Shown here piece by piece: positions 24,392 to 36,786 of a stretch of 64,000 nt of DNA; the stretch's first letter is position 1, and every line of letters begins with the position of its first letter. The stretch is from positions 19,785,306 to 19,849,305 of the forward strand of contig NC_133215.1 of NCBI RefSeq assembly GCF_040436345.1. Reading direction: 5' to 3'. Origin of the DNA: Pagrus major. Lineage: Eukaryota > Chordata > Actinopteri > Spariformes > Sparidae. The notes under the pieces were generated by a model. That model did no database searches. It had not been told where the DNA came from and saw only the letters and a program-made list of their open reading frames with translations. The position numbers and the translations under genes are program-made.

Positions 24392-27300
24392 GCATTCAAT
24401 TCAATTTCTTATTGCAAAAGGAGTATTTGATGGATTGAATATCTTAAATATCCCGGGGCAGATGTGGAGTGTAGGTGATTATGCATCCTTGTTGACAAAA
24501 TACTGCTGCTATCCTGCCTCTCCACCTCCTGGTAGCAGTTAGAGTGCAGGGGAGGAGGCGTTGCTCATTTGAAAATGTTAGTCTAGTCTGCCTGACTCAT
24601 TGATCCTTTATCTGACTGAGGTTTGTCCAAGTAAGAATCTATGGCCCCCGCCATGACTCTGATATATCATTAGCCTAACTCTGCTGTGTATCGATAAATC
24701 CATGGTGCTCTCTGTGGTGCTGAGGTAGCAGATGGATTTCTAATTCTGCCTTTTTTCTCTGTTTCTTCTTGAATCTAGAATATCCTGTAGTGTAATATAA
24801 CCATATAACCATAAATAAGTAGTTAGTGGTTAATGACAACTGGTAACAAGTACTGAGATATTAAAGAATCTAATCAAAATGTGAATGAATCATAAATGAA
24901 TGGGTAAAACATGTATTGCTCTGCACTAGTTGATTGAACACGCACCTATTGATTGAATTGATGATTAAACTACAGAATTGTGTCACCTTAGAGTGAAATA
25001 TAACCATAAATGTAAGAGTGAAATCATGTGAGTTAATATACCACACTTTTTTATTATTGTTGTTAAAAGAGATGCAGTCAGTAGGTCAATAGAGCCCATT
25101 ATGGAGGAGAGAAAAAGCGTCTCACAGTCCCTGCACAGGGGAGGCAAGGTCACGTAGATAAGACATGCAGCTGCACAAAAACATCAAGGGGCATCCCGAT
25201 AGAGAGCTTGGGTCAACACATGGAGAGCTTGTGTCAAACGAGGTAGAGTTTGCGCGAGCAAGGAAGATCGAAGGAAATGCCGAATGTCGACAAATGCAGA
25301 CATAGTTTTGGCACGTGTTTTAGCCTCGTGCAGGAAAATACCCAAGTCTGCAAAATTTGATACATAAACAAAAGAACGAACCAGGATTGGACAAACCATG
25401 GTGCCCGGCCCCCGTTTTAGTGAATAAAAGGAGTATGTTTTGTATTGAGAAATTGGGTCGTATCGGATGAACTTTTGTCTGTATGATCTCATGTTTTAAT
25501 GGTCGACAATTAAACATTACTGCACTCAGCTTTGGAGGACTCCTGGAGATTATTTCCTTTTTATCGGTAACTTTTTTGAAACTCTGAAAAACCTTTTTGA
25601 GCAAACAAAGAATTAAGAAGTAGATACACGACAATCCTCTCACCTTTTTTAATCCCAAATATTTTATGTTATGAGAGATATTTAAAATTTGAAATCAAGG
25701 TTTCAGGTGCTATAACTACATCATAGATGAGGAGCAGGTAAGTGCTCAGAGGAAGAGGTAGAAGAGTGAGGAAAGCCATGAGGAGCCAGCTCCTTCCACC
25801 CAAAGGCCTCAGCTGCTGTTACTGGCAGGGTCCTTGTGAGCCCTCATGGTGGGCTGATAATAGACTCTGTAGGACTGAAGGCCCTTTTTGCTGTAGAATT
25901 GGAAAGCTGTAAAACCTTTGTGTCTGGCAGGGCTGGTGAAGCCGCAGGTAACCTTCCCACCAGTCTGCTGGGGTTGGCGATGACTCAGGTAGCATCTTGC
26001 TGGCTTTGTTATTTGTTTTCTTTATATTGATTTTACTTTTCAAGGTCCACTTTTTAAGAATGTTGATATTTGAGTCTGACTCCAAGCTTGGCAAACACCA
26101 ACTCTTTTGGGATGACGACGACCCGACCTACAATCCCAAAGAGACCCTCACCGTGTGCAGCTGAGAGACAGCTGAGACCACCAGTGATGGCAGTAAAATG
26201 GTCAAAGATTAAATTATCTCTGGAGATTATGGAGTCATAGTTTTAGAGAATTCCAATAAATGTTCCTCTAAAGCAAGATTCATCCTCTGCATTCACTGCG
26301 GCACTCAAACACAAGCACCCTTTCTTCCCACAGCTCATAAGCTTTTGAGATTAAACATGAGGACACACGATTCAGAGAAAGTGTGCAACTGCTAAAATAT
26401 TAACAACGGGCAGCAGACATCGAAGACATCTGACGCACCACAGTGCATTTCAAACAGTCCTCAAAGACAGCAGGTACAAGGTGATATAACTACTGCCTGT
26501 GAATACACCTGCAGGAGAGGAGGAAGGCAGCGAGCCAAGAGAAGAGTTCAGCAGCCTGAAGAACACAAGACAACTGAGAGGAGCTCACTGTCATGATGTA
26601 GACTTCAGCCTGCCAGACATTCAAAAAGGTCTCGGCTGCCAGATGTCCTAAGAAGCTAAACATGTTTGTCGCAATCTGGTTTGACTCAGAATAAAATATT
26701 TAACCTTATTTTTTTGCAAAGAGTGTGGCTCGAATACCATTACATTTTGGTACTATTATATAATATATACATATAAAATAAATGAGTCTACAGTTGTCAC
26801 ATGTGAAGGGGAACGCCACAGATTGTACACAGAGGTCGATTTACAGTTGTCATCCGACTTGGATTGTAGGGAAACTGTCGGTGGTTCAGTGTCATTGTGC
26901 ATAATGTAGGCACCCACTTTTGAAAAGGAAGAAAGGAATAGAAAAAAAGATAACATTTGTAATCTGCAGCATCGATTTTGATCAGTTTTTTAAAAACTGA
27001 GTCACAATAATGTTAAAGGAGTGCAATGTTAAATCAGCAGAGTACTCTTTCAAGCTAATGAATCTTACTGAGACATGCCTTCATCAGCCACACGCTTTCA
27101 AGTGTTACATTTTACTGTTGCTTTCAAGTTGTCACTAATAATTTAAGAGATATGTTACAGGATGTGTCATGTATTAAATACATATAATACTGCACGAGAG
27201 CCAGGTGTTGAACTCTCGCAAAGTTAATATTTGATCAATAAGAGCTTGATACAAAGCCACTGAATGGAGTGAACCTGGCTATGAAAACATTCACTCACTG

Positions 27301-27653
27301 GACCAAAAAGCAAAAGATACAAACTGAGCCAAAACCACAATTTAGCTGCCTTTTGCTGATCCATCACTCCCACTTCACTTTTTTACACACCATCTGGAAT
27401 TAGAGACAAGCAGCTTGATGTGAAACATGGCTTACATTGCTCACATAGCTCTGTCACTCAAAACAATACACATTAAAATCTATTAAAGTATGTAAATTCA
27501 TGCAGCTGTCCAACAAATGTAACATGATGCGACTAGTTGATGCTATTACAGCAGGTTGACTGAGGTTAAAGCATCAAGGTGAGTTTCAACAGTACGGTAT
27601 AAAAGAGCTTGTGCAATATGAGTTAAGGCAAAACTGTTGCTTGTCTGTGTTCA

Positions 27654-30600
27654 TTATAACTTTGAGGCCCGTTCGTCTGTTAGGCTCGCCGACTGTGAGA
27701 GCACTTTGGTCTGCAGGAAGTCAGATACAGGTTGAGCAACGACATCAGGTTTGTTCAGATGGATGTGATGATCGCCTGGCACAGTCAACACCTCGTGCTG
27801 CAAGACAGACACAGAAACAGTTACACAAGTGTAAAGTGCATTATTTTAACCTGCAATAACTGATTATTTTCGGCCACATGGAGGCAGCAAAAACAACATG
27901 AACACAACATTTACATGTTATCATCACCTTTTGACTTGTTGGTGGTTGCTTATTTAGACATCCAGCAGTTACAGAGCAGACGTGTTTTTGGTCCAATTTT
28001 TAGACTCAAATTCTTTGTCCCCGTTTTTGGTCTATACAAAATCCTGATGGAGGTGTTTGTCTCTTTAGCTATGTTTACCAGCTAGTTTCTAACTCTGTCT
28101 CTCTCGTCCAATGTTTGACATTTTTGCTTGAAAAAAATGACTGAATCAATTTATCGACTAATCGTTGTAGGTCTACTAAAAAGCTCTCTAAACCTGAGGG
28201 AAGGTGCAGAATAAGGTGATGATTCACTACAAATGACGCATTTTCACATTGTCATGCTGTCATTCGATACATTGTTATAATAAAAATATTGATTTATTGA
28301 TATATTGATATTGAAAACATCTTCTGCTTGTTGAGGGTTGCTGTCGCAGCAGGCTAAGCAGGGTATTCCAGACATCCCTCTCAAGTAATGCTTTCCAGCT
28401 CCTCCTGGAGGAACCCGAGGCATTCCCAGGTCAGATGAGGTAAGTAATCCCGCCAGTGAGGTCTGGGTCAGCCCCAGTATCTCCTCGCAGTTCAACGTGC
28501 CTAGGAAACCTCCAACGGGAGGCATCGTAATCAGATGCCTGGACAACCTCAGCTGGCTCCTTTCGCTGCAAAGGAGCTGCGGTTCTTCTCTGATCTCCCT
28601 CCGGATGTCCGAGCTCCTCATACTACCTCTAAGGCTGAGCCCAGCCAGGAGATTGAAAAGCTTTGCCTTCCGCCTCACCTCCCTTTTCATCATGATGGTT
28701 CAGTGCAAAGCCAGCATCAAACCGCCAGTCCATCTCACGCTCCACTTTCCCGTCACTCATGATCAAAACCTTGGGATACTTAAACTCCTTTGCCTGGGGC
28801 ATCAATGCACCCCCAACCCAGAGTAGGCAATCCACCGTTTCCCAGCGGAGAACCCCGGCCTCAGACTTAGAGTTGCTGACACTCCTATCAGCTGCAAACC
28901 GCCCCTGTGCCTGCTGGAGATCGCCAACTGATGAATCCAACAGAACCACGTCATCTGCAAAAAGCAGAGAAACAATTCTGAGGTTCCCATACCGGACACT
29001 CTCCTCACCATGGCTGCACCTTGAGATCCTTTTCATGAACACCAAGGTCAGGATCCAAGACAAGGGACAGCCTCGTCAGAGTCCAACACTCTCTGGAAAC
29101 ATGTCCAAAATTGTGCCGAATATGCGGACACTGCTTTCACTTGGATTATAGGACCGGATGGCTCGTAGCAATGGCCCCTGTACCCCATACTCCTGCAGTA
29201 CTCCTCAAAGGACTCTTAGGCCTCAGTCCACAAAACACATGAAGACTGGATGGGAAAACTCCCACGAACCCCCCAAGAAGCCAGCAAGGGTGAAGAGCTG
29301 GTTCACTGTTCCAAGACCAGGATGGAATCCGCATTGTCCTGAACCCGAGGTTCGACAATCGGTCGCAGCTTTCTTTCCAGCACCCTGAAATAAACCTTTG
29401 AGGAAGGCTGAGCAGTGTGATACCCTGATATTTGGAGCACACCTCTGGTCTGTCCCCGACTTTGTGACGACAACACCAGTCCAACAATGTCCAGAGCCTT
29501 CAGCATCTCAGGGTGAGTCTCATCCACACCTGCCGCTTGGCTGAGAAGCTTCTTGACTATCTCAGCGATCTCTGCCAGGGGTATGGGCAAGTCTTCAAAC
29601 ACTTCTACCTCCTCAGAGGCATATTGATTATAACCGCTTTAAAAATCATTAGTATTCTGACACGGATTTTTTCCATCACCAACTGACTTGGAAAGAGACC
29701 ATCATGGGACATGTTTACTTGATGCACATTCTCTGTTTTCCTTCTCATCAGCAGCACATGACCAAGTTCCTGTATGTAGGTCACTGTTGCGGTTCACAGC
29801 TACAAAAATAATTCTGCTGCCTCTGAGACATTGAGCTCTTATAACTCTGCTACTTTTGCATATGTGTGGCTGTCTGTCTGTCTACTAGGCACAATTACAC
29901 ACACACAGAGGCTTAACAGCTAAAAATAAATATGAAGATGAAAGCATACCTGCTTTACACAAGCAGACTGAACACACACTCACATTTCTGTCCCTATAGC
30001 CCTGGAGAAGTGCTGATGTAAATCTTTTTTGATCTGGTTCAGAAAACATCTTCTCAAAGCCGTCTTCTGCTCTGGAAAGACAAAGAGAAAGATTGTATGT
30101 ATAGTCAGTTAGGTACAATTTACAAGGATTGTACTGAGTGTAATACATGTACTAAAGAATTGTGAGGTGAAGGAATATCTTACAGAACAACTAGAACAGA
30201 GGCTTTTATCCTCGACTGCATCTCCAGACTCTGCTCCAAACTGATGCGCACTATGTTTTTCTGGAAACATAAGAGAAAAACATACTGTACATGGTCTGCA
30301 CACTGCACATTTGAGAGAAATAAAAAGGCAAAGTGATGAGTTGGTGCAGTTCAGCAGAAACCTACCAGATTAATACGAAAGTCTCTGGAGAACACCACTC
30401 CTGCAAGAGGAAAATATATTTGCAGCATAAGAGTAAAGACGAAGTGAGATTACTCAGAGAGTGAGCTCAATTTTTTCTCTGAGGAGCACTCACAGCAAGA
30501 ATAAAAACAAAGAGGATGAAAAAAGCCGTACCTCCTTCAACTTGAACTAGACCTCGTTCTAAAAGGATGCGCACAGACTGTTCAGACAGAGTTGGGTTTG

Positions 30601-33600
30601 CAGCCAACAGCCTGAAAGACATAAAAGGTTTTTTTTGTAGACAAAAGTTGTACAAACAAGGTTATTATATGATTGGATGTTGAGTAGTTTTATAAAACAC
30701 CATAAATAAGAGGGTGTAATACCTCTCCACTGCATTTTCATAAGTGTAAACTCTTGTCTTCTTTTCCTCTGGCTTTTTTTCATACTGAAGCATCTCCTCA
30801 AAGCCCTGTCTCACCACTTTAGGCATTTCTTTCTGCAAGGAAACAGACAAAAAAGATGAGGGAAGCCATTCAACACAACTGGCAAGAGTGGGTTGTACAG
30901 CGAGTAATGCAATAATATAATATAAACGCTTGGCAGGGACCCAAAGGACAAAAAAACATGTTGGACTCAATTACACTGGTGACTAAAGCATTTCTCAAAT
31001 GTGATGCCTTTCATTTTAAAATGTCAACCGACCCACAAATGTATTTTTTCATTACCTCACAATTTAGAGTTCCTCAGACATCCTCATAAAGTCTAATAGC
31101 TTTTTAATACCTCATAAAACGCAATTTAAAGCTTTTTTATCTTAAAATATCAGCTTCTCAATCATTGTGATGGTACAGTGTCGTAATAGGGTGAATGATG
31201 TCTCTGTCTCAGCCACTCTGTCCCCCCATGACTTGTTTCTGCACTATGTAACTTCAGTCAGAGGGTAGGATCACAGTGTTACATACGTGTTTACTTCAAC
31301 ATACAAGTTTTCAACACACAACATTGTTATGACGTAATGAGTTTTGTTTGTAGTCAGCACCTACATTACGACTGACAAACATGATCATACAAAGTACGAT
31401 GGAAAGCCAGTACAGATGATACAACTAAGGAGTAAGGTACAATAATTCCTAATGATGGAATTATTAACATAATTGTCACTTGAATATGTGGTATAAAATG
31501 CAATTATGGATTATGTAGGATGTTTCTTTTATAGGCTGCACACGTTCTTTTGGTAACTATCACATCACCGGTGGGAGGACCCTTGGCTCAGATATTTCCT
31601 TTTGAAAGTCTCCTCACACCTTGCTTTAAGTTTTCCAGAACGACTGGTAAGTCAATGTTTTTTATTTAATAAATAGCATAAAACGTATCTGGACATCGGT
31701 ACGGATCTTTTGTACGTGGCACAGTTAACAGCCCACTCTAGTCAAAACTGCTGAAGTACCAGATCTGTAGGTAGGAATCCGTAGGAGTCCAGCAGTACAA
31801 CAGCATCCACCATCTCAGGATACAGCGCGCTGAACTGTGGGAAACACAATATGGACTAAATACCACACAGCATAGCTAAAATAGTAACAAGATGAAACAG
31901 CCTGTCACAACAGTGTCACTTACCAGTCCAGCAATGTTTCCACCTGAAATAAAATAAAAGATAGTTGACACATAAATGTAAGACACATAGTGCATAACAA
32001 GCATTTAAAATGGCTGCACTCACCCATACTGTGGCCTATGATGGAGAATTTATTCCACTGCAGAGCTGTGGGAGTTAATTTCACAGATCATCAACCAGCT
32101 TCAGTATCTCATCACACACATGGACACTGTTTTTTTTAGTGAAAGACAACATCACTACTGTGGTTTAACTGCAGTACATTCACTAGAGCTGTGTGACAGA
32201 GTTAAAAATACCACAACATGAATCAGTGAATTTTTCTATATGAATACTACAATGCTATTTATACTACAACTTGTACGAAAGGCTTTCAGACTAAAGGTAT
32301 AAAAGCACTGCCCCATCATGGGAGTGCAGTGCCACTCCATTCAGTTCCAGTGTACTGTAAAGCAAATATGTGCCAAATCACATTACATCTTTGATTTAAC
32401 AAAAAAGGTTCATTTAAATTTTGATATTAACAGGAGCTTTCAGCTTTAGTCGTGCCTGTTGCCATGGAGATTGCTCATCTGTATCATCTGCTGAATAAAC
32501 TGTGAGATGTGGTCAAAAGAGCAAGTAAGTTGAAATTTGCTCAGAATCACTTCGTGCAGCTTGCTGAACTCACACACCGTCAACGACTCTGCGAACATCC
32601 ATCACATATGAGGGAAAACTGTAGAAAACTCCAGGAGGACGATGCGATGACAGACCGTGACCTGCCAGGTCCACCGCCACATATCTGCACTCTGAGAGGA
32701 ATGAGAGAAAGAAGGACAGAGTCCCACCAAGTGAATGTCACAGCATTTCTTAAAAAAAATCTGTTTAAAGGACAGTGGTAGTAATATCATAATCAGATAA
32801 CATGCGTCCTTCATCCTGCTGGATGGGAGGCAGCTGTTCTAACAGCTGAGCATCAGCACCTGCACAGACACACTTTCCTGAGGCGAAGACTAATTAGCCG
32901 AACACTTATGCGAGTCAGGGTTCTCACAATTTCTTAAAATAAAACTCAAGGACTTTTCAAGGACTTTCCAGGCTCAAATCCATTCAATTCAATTCTTCAA
33001 GGAATAGTTGATGACACAGATCAAGGTTAATAATAGTGACAACACTGAGAACTAGCAGGCTTTACAGAAGCTCACAGACATAAATGAAAGAGAGAGGCTT
33101 GTATGTGTGAACCTCTGCTGCTGTGTTACATTGATTACATTGAAAAGTCTTGGAGACACATGCGTTTTTAAGCATCGTAGGCCTACGTACCATATTGAAA
33201 TTTCTCCAACAGGTGTTATATCATGTTCATATCACTTGCAAAATCCTATAGCTGTACTCCAAATGCTTTCTAAGTAATGATTTTCTTTAAGTTTGGCCCT
33301 TGGATTCAATTCCATCAGCAGGGCAAGATTATTTGACTGGGGGAGAGACTCTGACACAACATTGGCACGTATCTTATATTGTATCAATGATTGGATCCGA
33401 GTTGTGATTAAAAGCTCGGGTGAACCCAAGAAGATTTTCCAATTTAAAAATGAGCTGCGTCATTCTTGAGTTTATGAATGGCTGCTTTAGGGTAAAATAA
33501 AGTGTGAAGAGCTAAAACTTGGGTGGTGAGAGCAGTGTTTAGTTTTATGTGAGATCCTCAGTTTACTACAAACAGTTACCTTTGGGTAGAAGGGGGATGA

Positions 33601-35122
33601 GGTTGTTGAATGTACCACAGTTGTCAGCCCAGCCGTGCACACACAGCACTGGACGACCGTGATCAGGTCCCCAGACTTTCCCTCTGATCTCTCCCCAGGG
33701 GACCGGTACAGAGAGCTCTGAAACTGGACACACAACACACTGGTTTAGTTATACTCATCTCTTTACTCTTCTGTCGTCTACCTTCTCTCATCTTGACCTG
33801 GTGACAATATCTTTCCAGTAACATTACCAGAAAGATAAACTCACACTTTCAATAGAAAGGGTCTCTGCGCCTAAAGTAACTTCAATCCCTTTTGATGGTT
33901 GATTTTTCATTGAAGTCATTAATCAGGGAAAACTTCCAGCTTCTTTAACAAGATGATTTGCTGCTTTTCTTCATATTATAAGCTTACAAATTAAATGTTT
34001 TTGTGTCAGACAAAATAAGCAATTTGACGAGTTCACCTACAATTCTTCTCATTATCGATTAATCCTATTATTATGATTATTTATCCTATTAATTGATTAA
34101 TTATTTGGTCCCGAAAAGACAGTGAAACGCAACAGATCTTTTCCCACTTGAGAAGCTAGAATCATCTGGATTTTTGGCATTTCTGCTTTTAAAGTGACTT
34201 AAGCCATTAATCGAATATTGAGACTGAAGACTGTCAATTCATGTTCTGCAGAACAACTCAACACAAACAACACCATAGCAGATTTCTCCTTTTCAGTCAA
34301 TTTGTAGCTCAGGAGGTAGAGCGGGTCGTCTAGTAAGCGAAGAACGCTGGTTCCAATCCCTGGCTCCCCCAGCTGCATGTCGAGGTATCGTTGAGCAAGA
34401 TACTTTTGCTCCTGAGCAGTCGGCACCTTGCATGGCAGCCTCAGCCATCAGTGTGTGTATGGGTGAATGTGACAAGTGTTGTAAAGCACTTTGAGCGGTC
34501 AGTAGACGGGAAACACGCTATATAAATGCAGGTCCATTTACCAATCTGACTGTCCTGCAAGCAAACCCAGATTAAAGCTATATAAATGTATAAATGGTAT
34601 ACTAAATCTTATATATTGTAAGCAAGATGTTTTCCAAAAGTTAAATCGCTGTCCAAAATTTAATTGTATCTATCTCTGTGTTCACTTGTGTTCTGTTTTA
34701 TTGTTATCTTCAATAAAAAGGTACTGGACCACAGTCAGGTTGATTATAAGTTGGATATTCATATTCATGCAGGCCAAACAGGAGACACCTTCATACTTGA
34801 ATTTAGTGCTTTTTATGTTTAATCAATACCCATTTTTGGTACTGATTGAGTCACTGGGTCACATTAAATGTTGAAAAGGACATTTTAACGCTCTTATAAC
34901 GCGGTTTGCAACACATAATGTTACATAAGCAACATTACGAGCAACATCTCCGATTCAGCAGACATGTAAACACTTTATTGATTTATTTGACTTTTCTCTT
35001 CCCTTCATAGGAGTTGTCCTGGTTGTAAAAACACACTGTACCGAACAAACACTGCCACAGTTACCTGCTTGTTTCACTGCACTGGAGTGCAGGTGTCTGA
35101 CGCCTTTCAAAGCTCGCATCAT
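27654..35122 (-). CDS. serhl: Serine hydrolase-like protein, copy C (328 aa, 12 coding exons)
   Basis: Distal and most diverged gene of the array. Coding exons 5' to 3': 35122-35065, 33723-33580, 32691-32578, 32065-32024, 31943-31924, 31834-31760, 30832-30723, 30611-30532, 30400-30366, 30260-30184, 30071-29984, 27797-27654. All phases match copies A and B. The first exon is longer and encodes MMRALKGVRHLHSSAVKQA, basic with no acidic residue, like a mitochondrial presequence; a second in-frame ATG follows at once. Motifs: LCVHGWADN, AVDLAGHGLSSH, GHSMG (Ser118), AEDGFE (Glu258 at the acid position), GDHHIHL (His291). The protein ends RASKL, a canonical PTS1 peroxisomal signal. A LINE fragment sits in the last intron. 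It is probably an active hydrolase, with dual targeting possible. Confidence 0.92.
28300..29620 (-). mobile_element. Broken LINE (non-LTR retrotransposon) 3' part, in serhl copy C intron 11
   Basis: Successive minus-strand frames resemble a fish LINE reverse transcriptase. A YQGITLLSLPQ-like block lies near 29.4 kb, followed by the catalytic block SLLFADDVVLLDSS near 28.97 kb, the AKEFKYPKVLIMSDGKVEREMD block near 28.77 kb, and the downstream SLRGSMRSSDIRREIREEPQ and SQLRLSRHLITMPP blocks near 28.5-28.65 kb. The frame shifts several times and stops intervene. The 5' half is absent, so it is a dead, 5'-truncated copy. The clade was not determined. Confidence 0.85.
34296..34543 (+). mobile_element. 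tRNA-derived SINE
   Basis: A pol III A box (TAGCTCAGGAGGTAGAGC) is followed by a B box (GGTTCCAATCC), then the fish SINE body ('gttgagcaagatac', 'gcatggcagcctcagccat', 'gggtgaatgtgacaag', 'gtaaagcactttgagcggtc') and the end 'cgctatataaatgcaggtcc'. It lies in intron 1 of serhl copy C. The tRNA-like head is not a functional tRNA gene. Confidence 0.85.
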
Positions 35123-35340
35123 CTCGGAGAACACCTCCGCTAAACAGCCGCTGTGATTAAAACTAAAAAAAGTAGGGAAAAGCGATAGTTTTGGTCAACT
35201 TCCACGTTAGGTACAATACATGTTTTGACTTTCAGTGCCGGTTTCCGGGTGAAGACAAACACGTGACGCGAGCTAGCGCTGCTATTGGATAAACGGACAT
35301 GCGGCGCTACAGTTTGGACCAATCATCGCGAAGAAGAGGA
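35123..35340 (-). promoter_or_regulatory. serhl: Promoter region of serhl copy C
   Basis: Just upstream of the copy C start codon lie an E-box of the USF/TFE type (CACGTGAC, 35260-35267), an ATTGG (35284-35288), a CCAAT (35319-35323, opposite orientation) and several CpGs. No TATA box is seen. CACGTGAC is also the core bound by MiT/TFE factors, but binding here is inference. Confidence 0.5.
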
Positions 35341-35982
35341 GGGGCTTACCTTTTACCCATTGTGATGACTGTTAACCAACCAGCAGAGGGCCTGATGGTC
35401 TCTACTACAGGCACTGAGCAGCGCACAGACCATAAGAGCAAGAGAAGTGACTTCATTGTCAGGGCATGGGTTTATCTGTTAAACGTGCACTTCAAAGTGC
35501 TGGATGTAACATTGATTTAGATAAAGATAAGCTAAAAATGAGTACATGTAACAGCAGTAACAGTGCAGTGAGACAATTTAAGAAATTTATTTTGGCCCTA
35601 AACTGTTCAGCACTTTATAAACCAATATTAACATTTTAAAATCAATGTATATCCAAGTAAGATCAGTCAATGATCTTTAAGTCTTAAGATAATTCTGTAA
35701 ATCACAGCTTCTAATTTACAGCTGAAGAGGGGGAGTGTAGCTGAGGTGTGTGTTTGGGTTATTGTTACTCAACATTTGCGAGAAGTATAATTCAAAACAT
35801 ATCAGCAGAGTATACACAACACAGCATATTGACAAAATATTCTGTGTTCGTGCAACAAAAGGTGTCTTCAGTACTACATTTAATCATGACGACATAAACA
35901 CACAGACTCACAAAGTGGCAGGTGGTACTAACGCCGTGAACAGATACTTTGTGTTTTCTACCTCGTTTTTAGTTTCTCTTAA

Positions 35983-36325
35983 AGGAGACCTGTTATGCTT
36001 TTTCGTTTTTTCCTTTCCTTTAGTGTTTTATATTTGTTCTTGTGCATGTAAAAGACCTTGAAAGTCAAAAAGGTCAATGTCTCTCTGTTGTTGTTAGCAG
36101 TTCTGGGTCGGGCATGTGTGAGATGACCAATCAGAGGAGACTGGAGGGGCTTTAAAGAGACAGGTGCTAAAAAAGAGTGTTTCAGACAGAAGGGGAATAC
36201 AGTACTGCAGCACTGGACAGTGTGAGAAAACTGATGTGTTTTTCGAGCATTAAAGCATATAAACCTATTCTGGTAGTAACTCAAAATAAAATTATGAACC
36301 TGAAAATTAGAATAAGATGTCTTCT
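35983..36325. mobile_element. TTAA MITE (AGGAGACCTGTTATGC end)
   Basis: TTAA at 35979-35982 is followed by AGGAGACCTGTTATGCTTTT. The right side ends in 'tgaacctgaaaattag' and a decayed terminus near 36325, matching a very common fish MITE from memory. The right TTAA is lost. Confidence 0.6.
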
Positions 36326-36390
36326 GCTTTGTTATTGCTTTGCAAATGCACAAACCTGGTAACCCAAAACTGCTGTGTAATCTAGAGATA

Positions 36391-36425
36391 TCCACACACA
36401 AACACACACATACGCACACACACAC

Positions 36426-36488
<63 letters not shown>
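36391..36488. repeat. (CA)n microsatellite upstream of myoglobin
   Basis: A run of about 95 bp of CA with a few CG and TA interruptions. It ends about 220 bp before the myoglobin TATA box. Confidence 0.95.
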
Positions 36489-36489
<1 letters not shown>

Positions 36490-36706
36490 TTGCATATATT
36501 TTTTGGTAAGTATGTTCTTCTTTGTTAAAATGACAGTAAGGAGGGCATATAAAGGCTCAAAGACATGAAACAGAAAATAAAGAGTCTCCCAGTCAAAATT
36601 ATATCAGAGACAACTCAAGGGTTTCCAAATTAAGTTTCTAAGTGTTGTGAAGAGAGGTAGCTGGAAGGGAGAGCTGGAATTATTTCGTGAAAGGAGAGGG
36701 AGGGAG

Positions 36707-36786
36707 TATAAAAGGTCAGTTTAAGCTGAGGGGGGCAGACAGGTTAAGAAGAACTGAATACAGTGACACAGGATATTTGACTACAG
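36707..36786 (+). promoter_or_regulatory. mb: Myoglobin TATA box and noncoding first exon
   Basis: TATAAAA at 36707-36713 lies about 80 bp before a strong splice donor (GACTACAG|GTAGGT, last exon base 36786). The matching acceptor (TTCCTCAG|ATTGG) is at 37325, 41 bases before the myoglobin ATG. This predicts a short noncoding exon starting near 36738. Confidence 0.65.

Noticed and set aside
25184-25660. Possible long terminal repeat or gene fragment near 25.2-25.7 kb
   Set aside because: There is an AATAAA-like motif and two overlapping minus-strand frames, but no paired terminal repeats, primer-binding site or recognisable protein, so no element is claimed.
28629-29151. Host gene between serhl exons 11 and 12 of copy C
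   Set aside because: The frames match LINE reverse transcriptase blocks (FADDVVLL and neighbours) with frame changes, so it is a dead LINE inside an intron.
34303-34375. tRNA gene
   Set aside because: The A and B boxes are present but the cloverleaf is decayed and the sequence runs on into a SINE body; scored as SINE instead.
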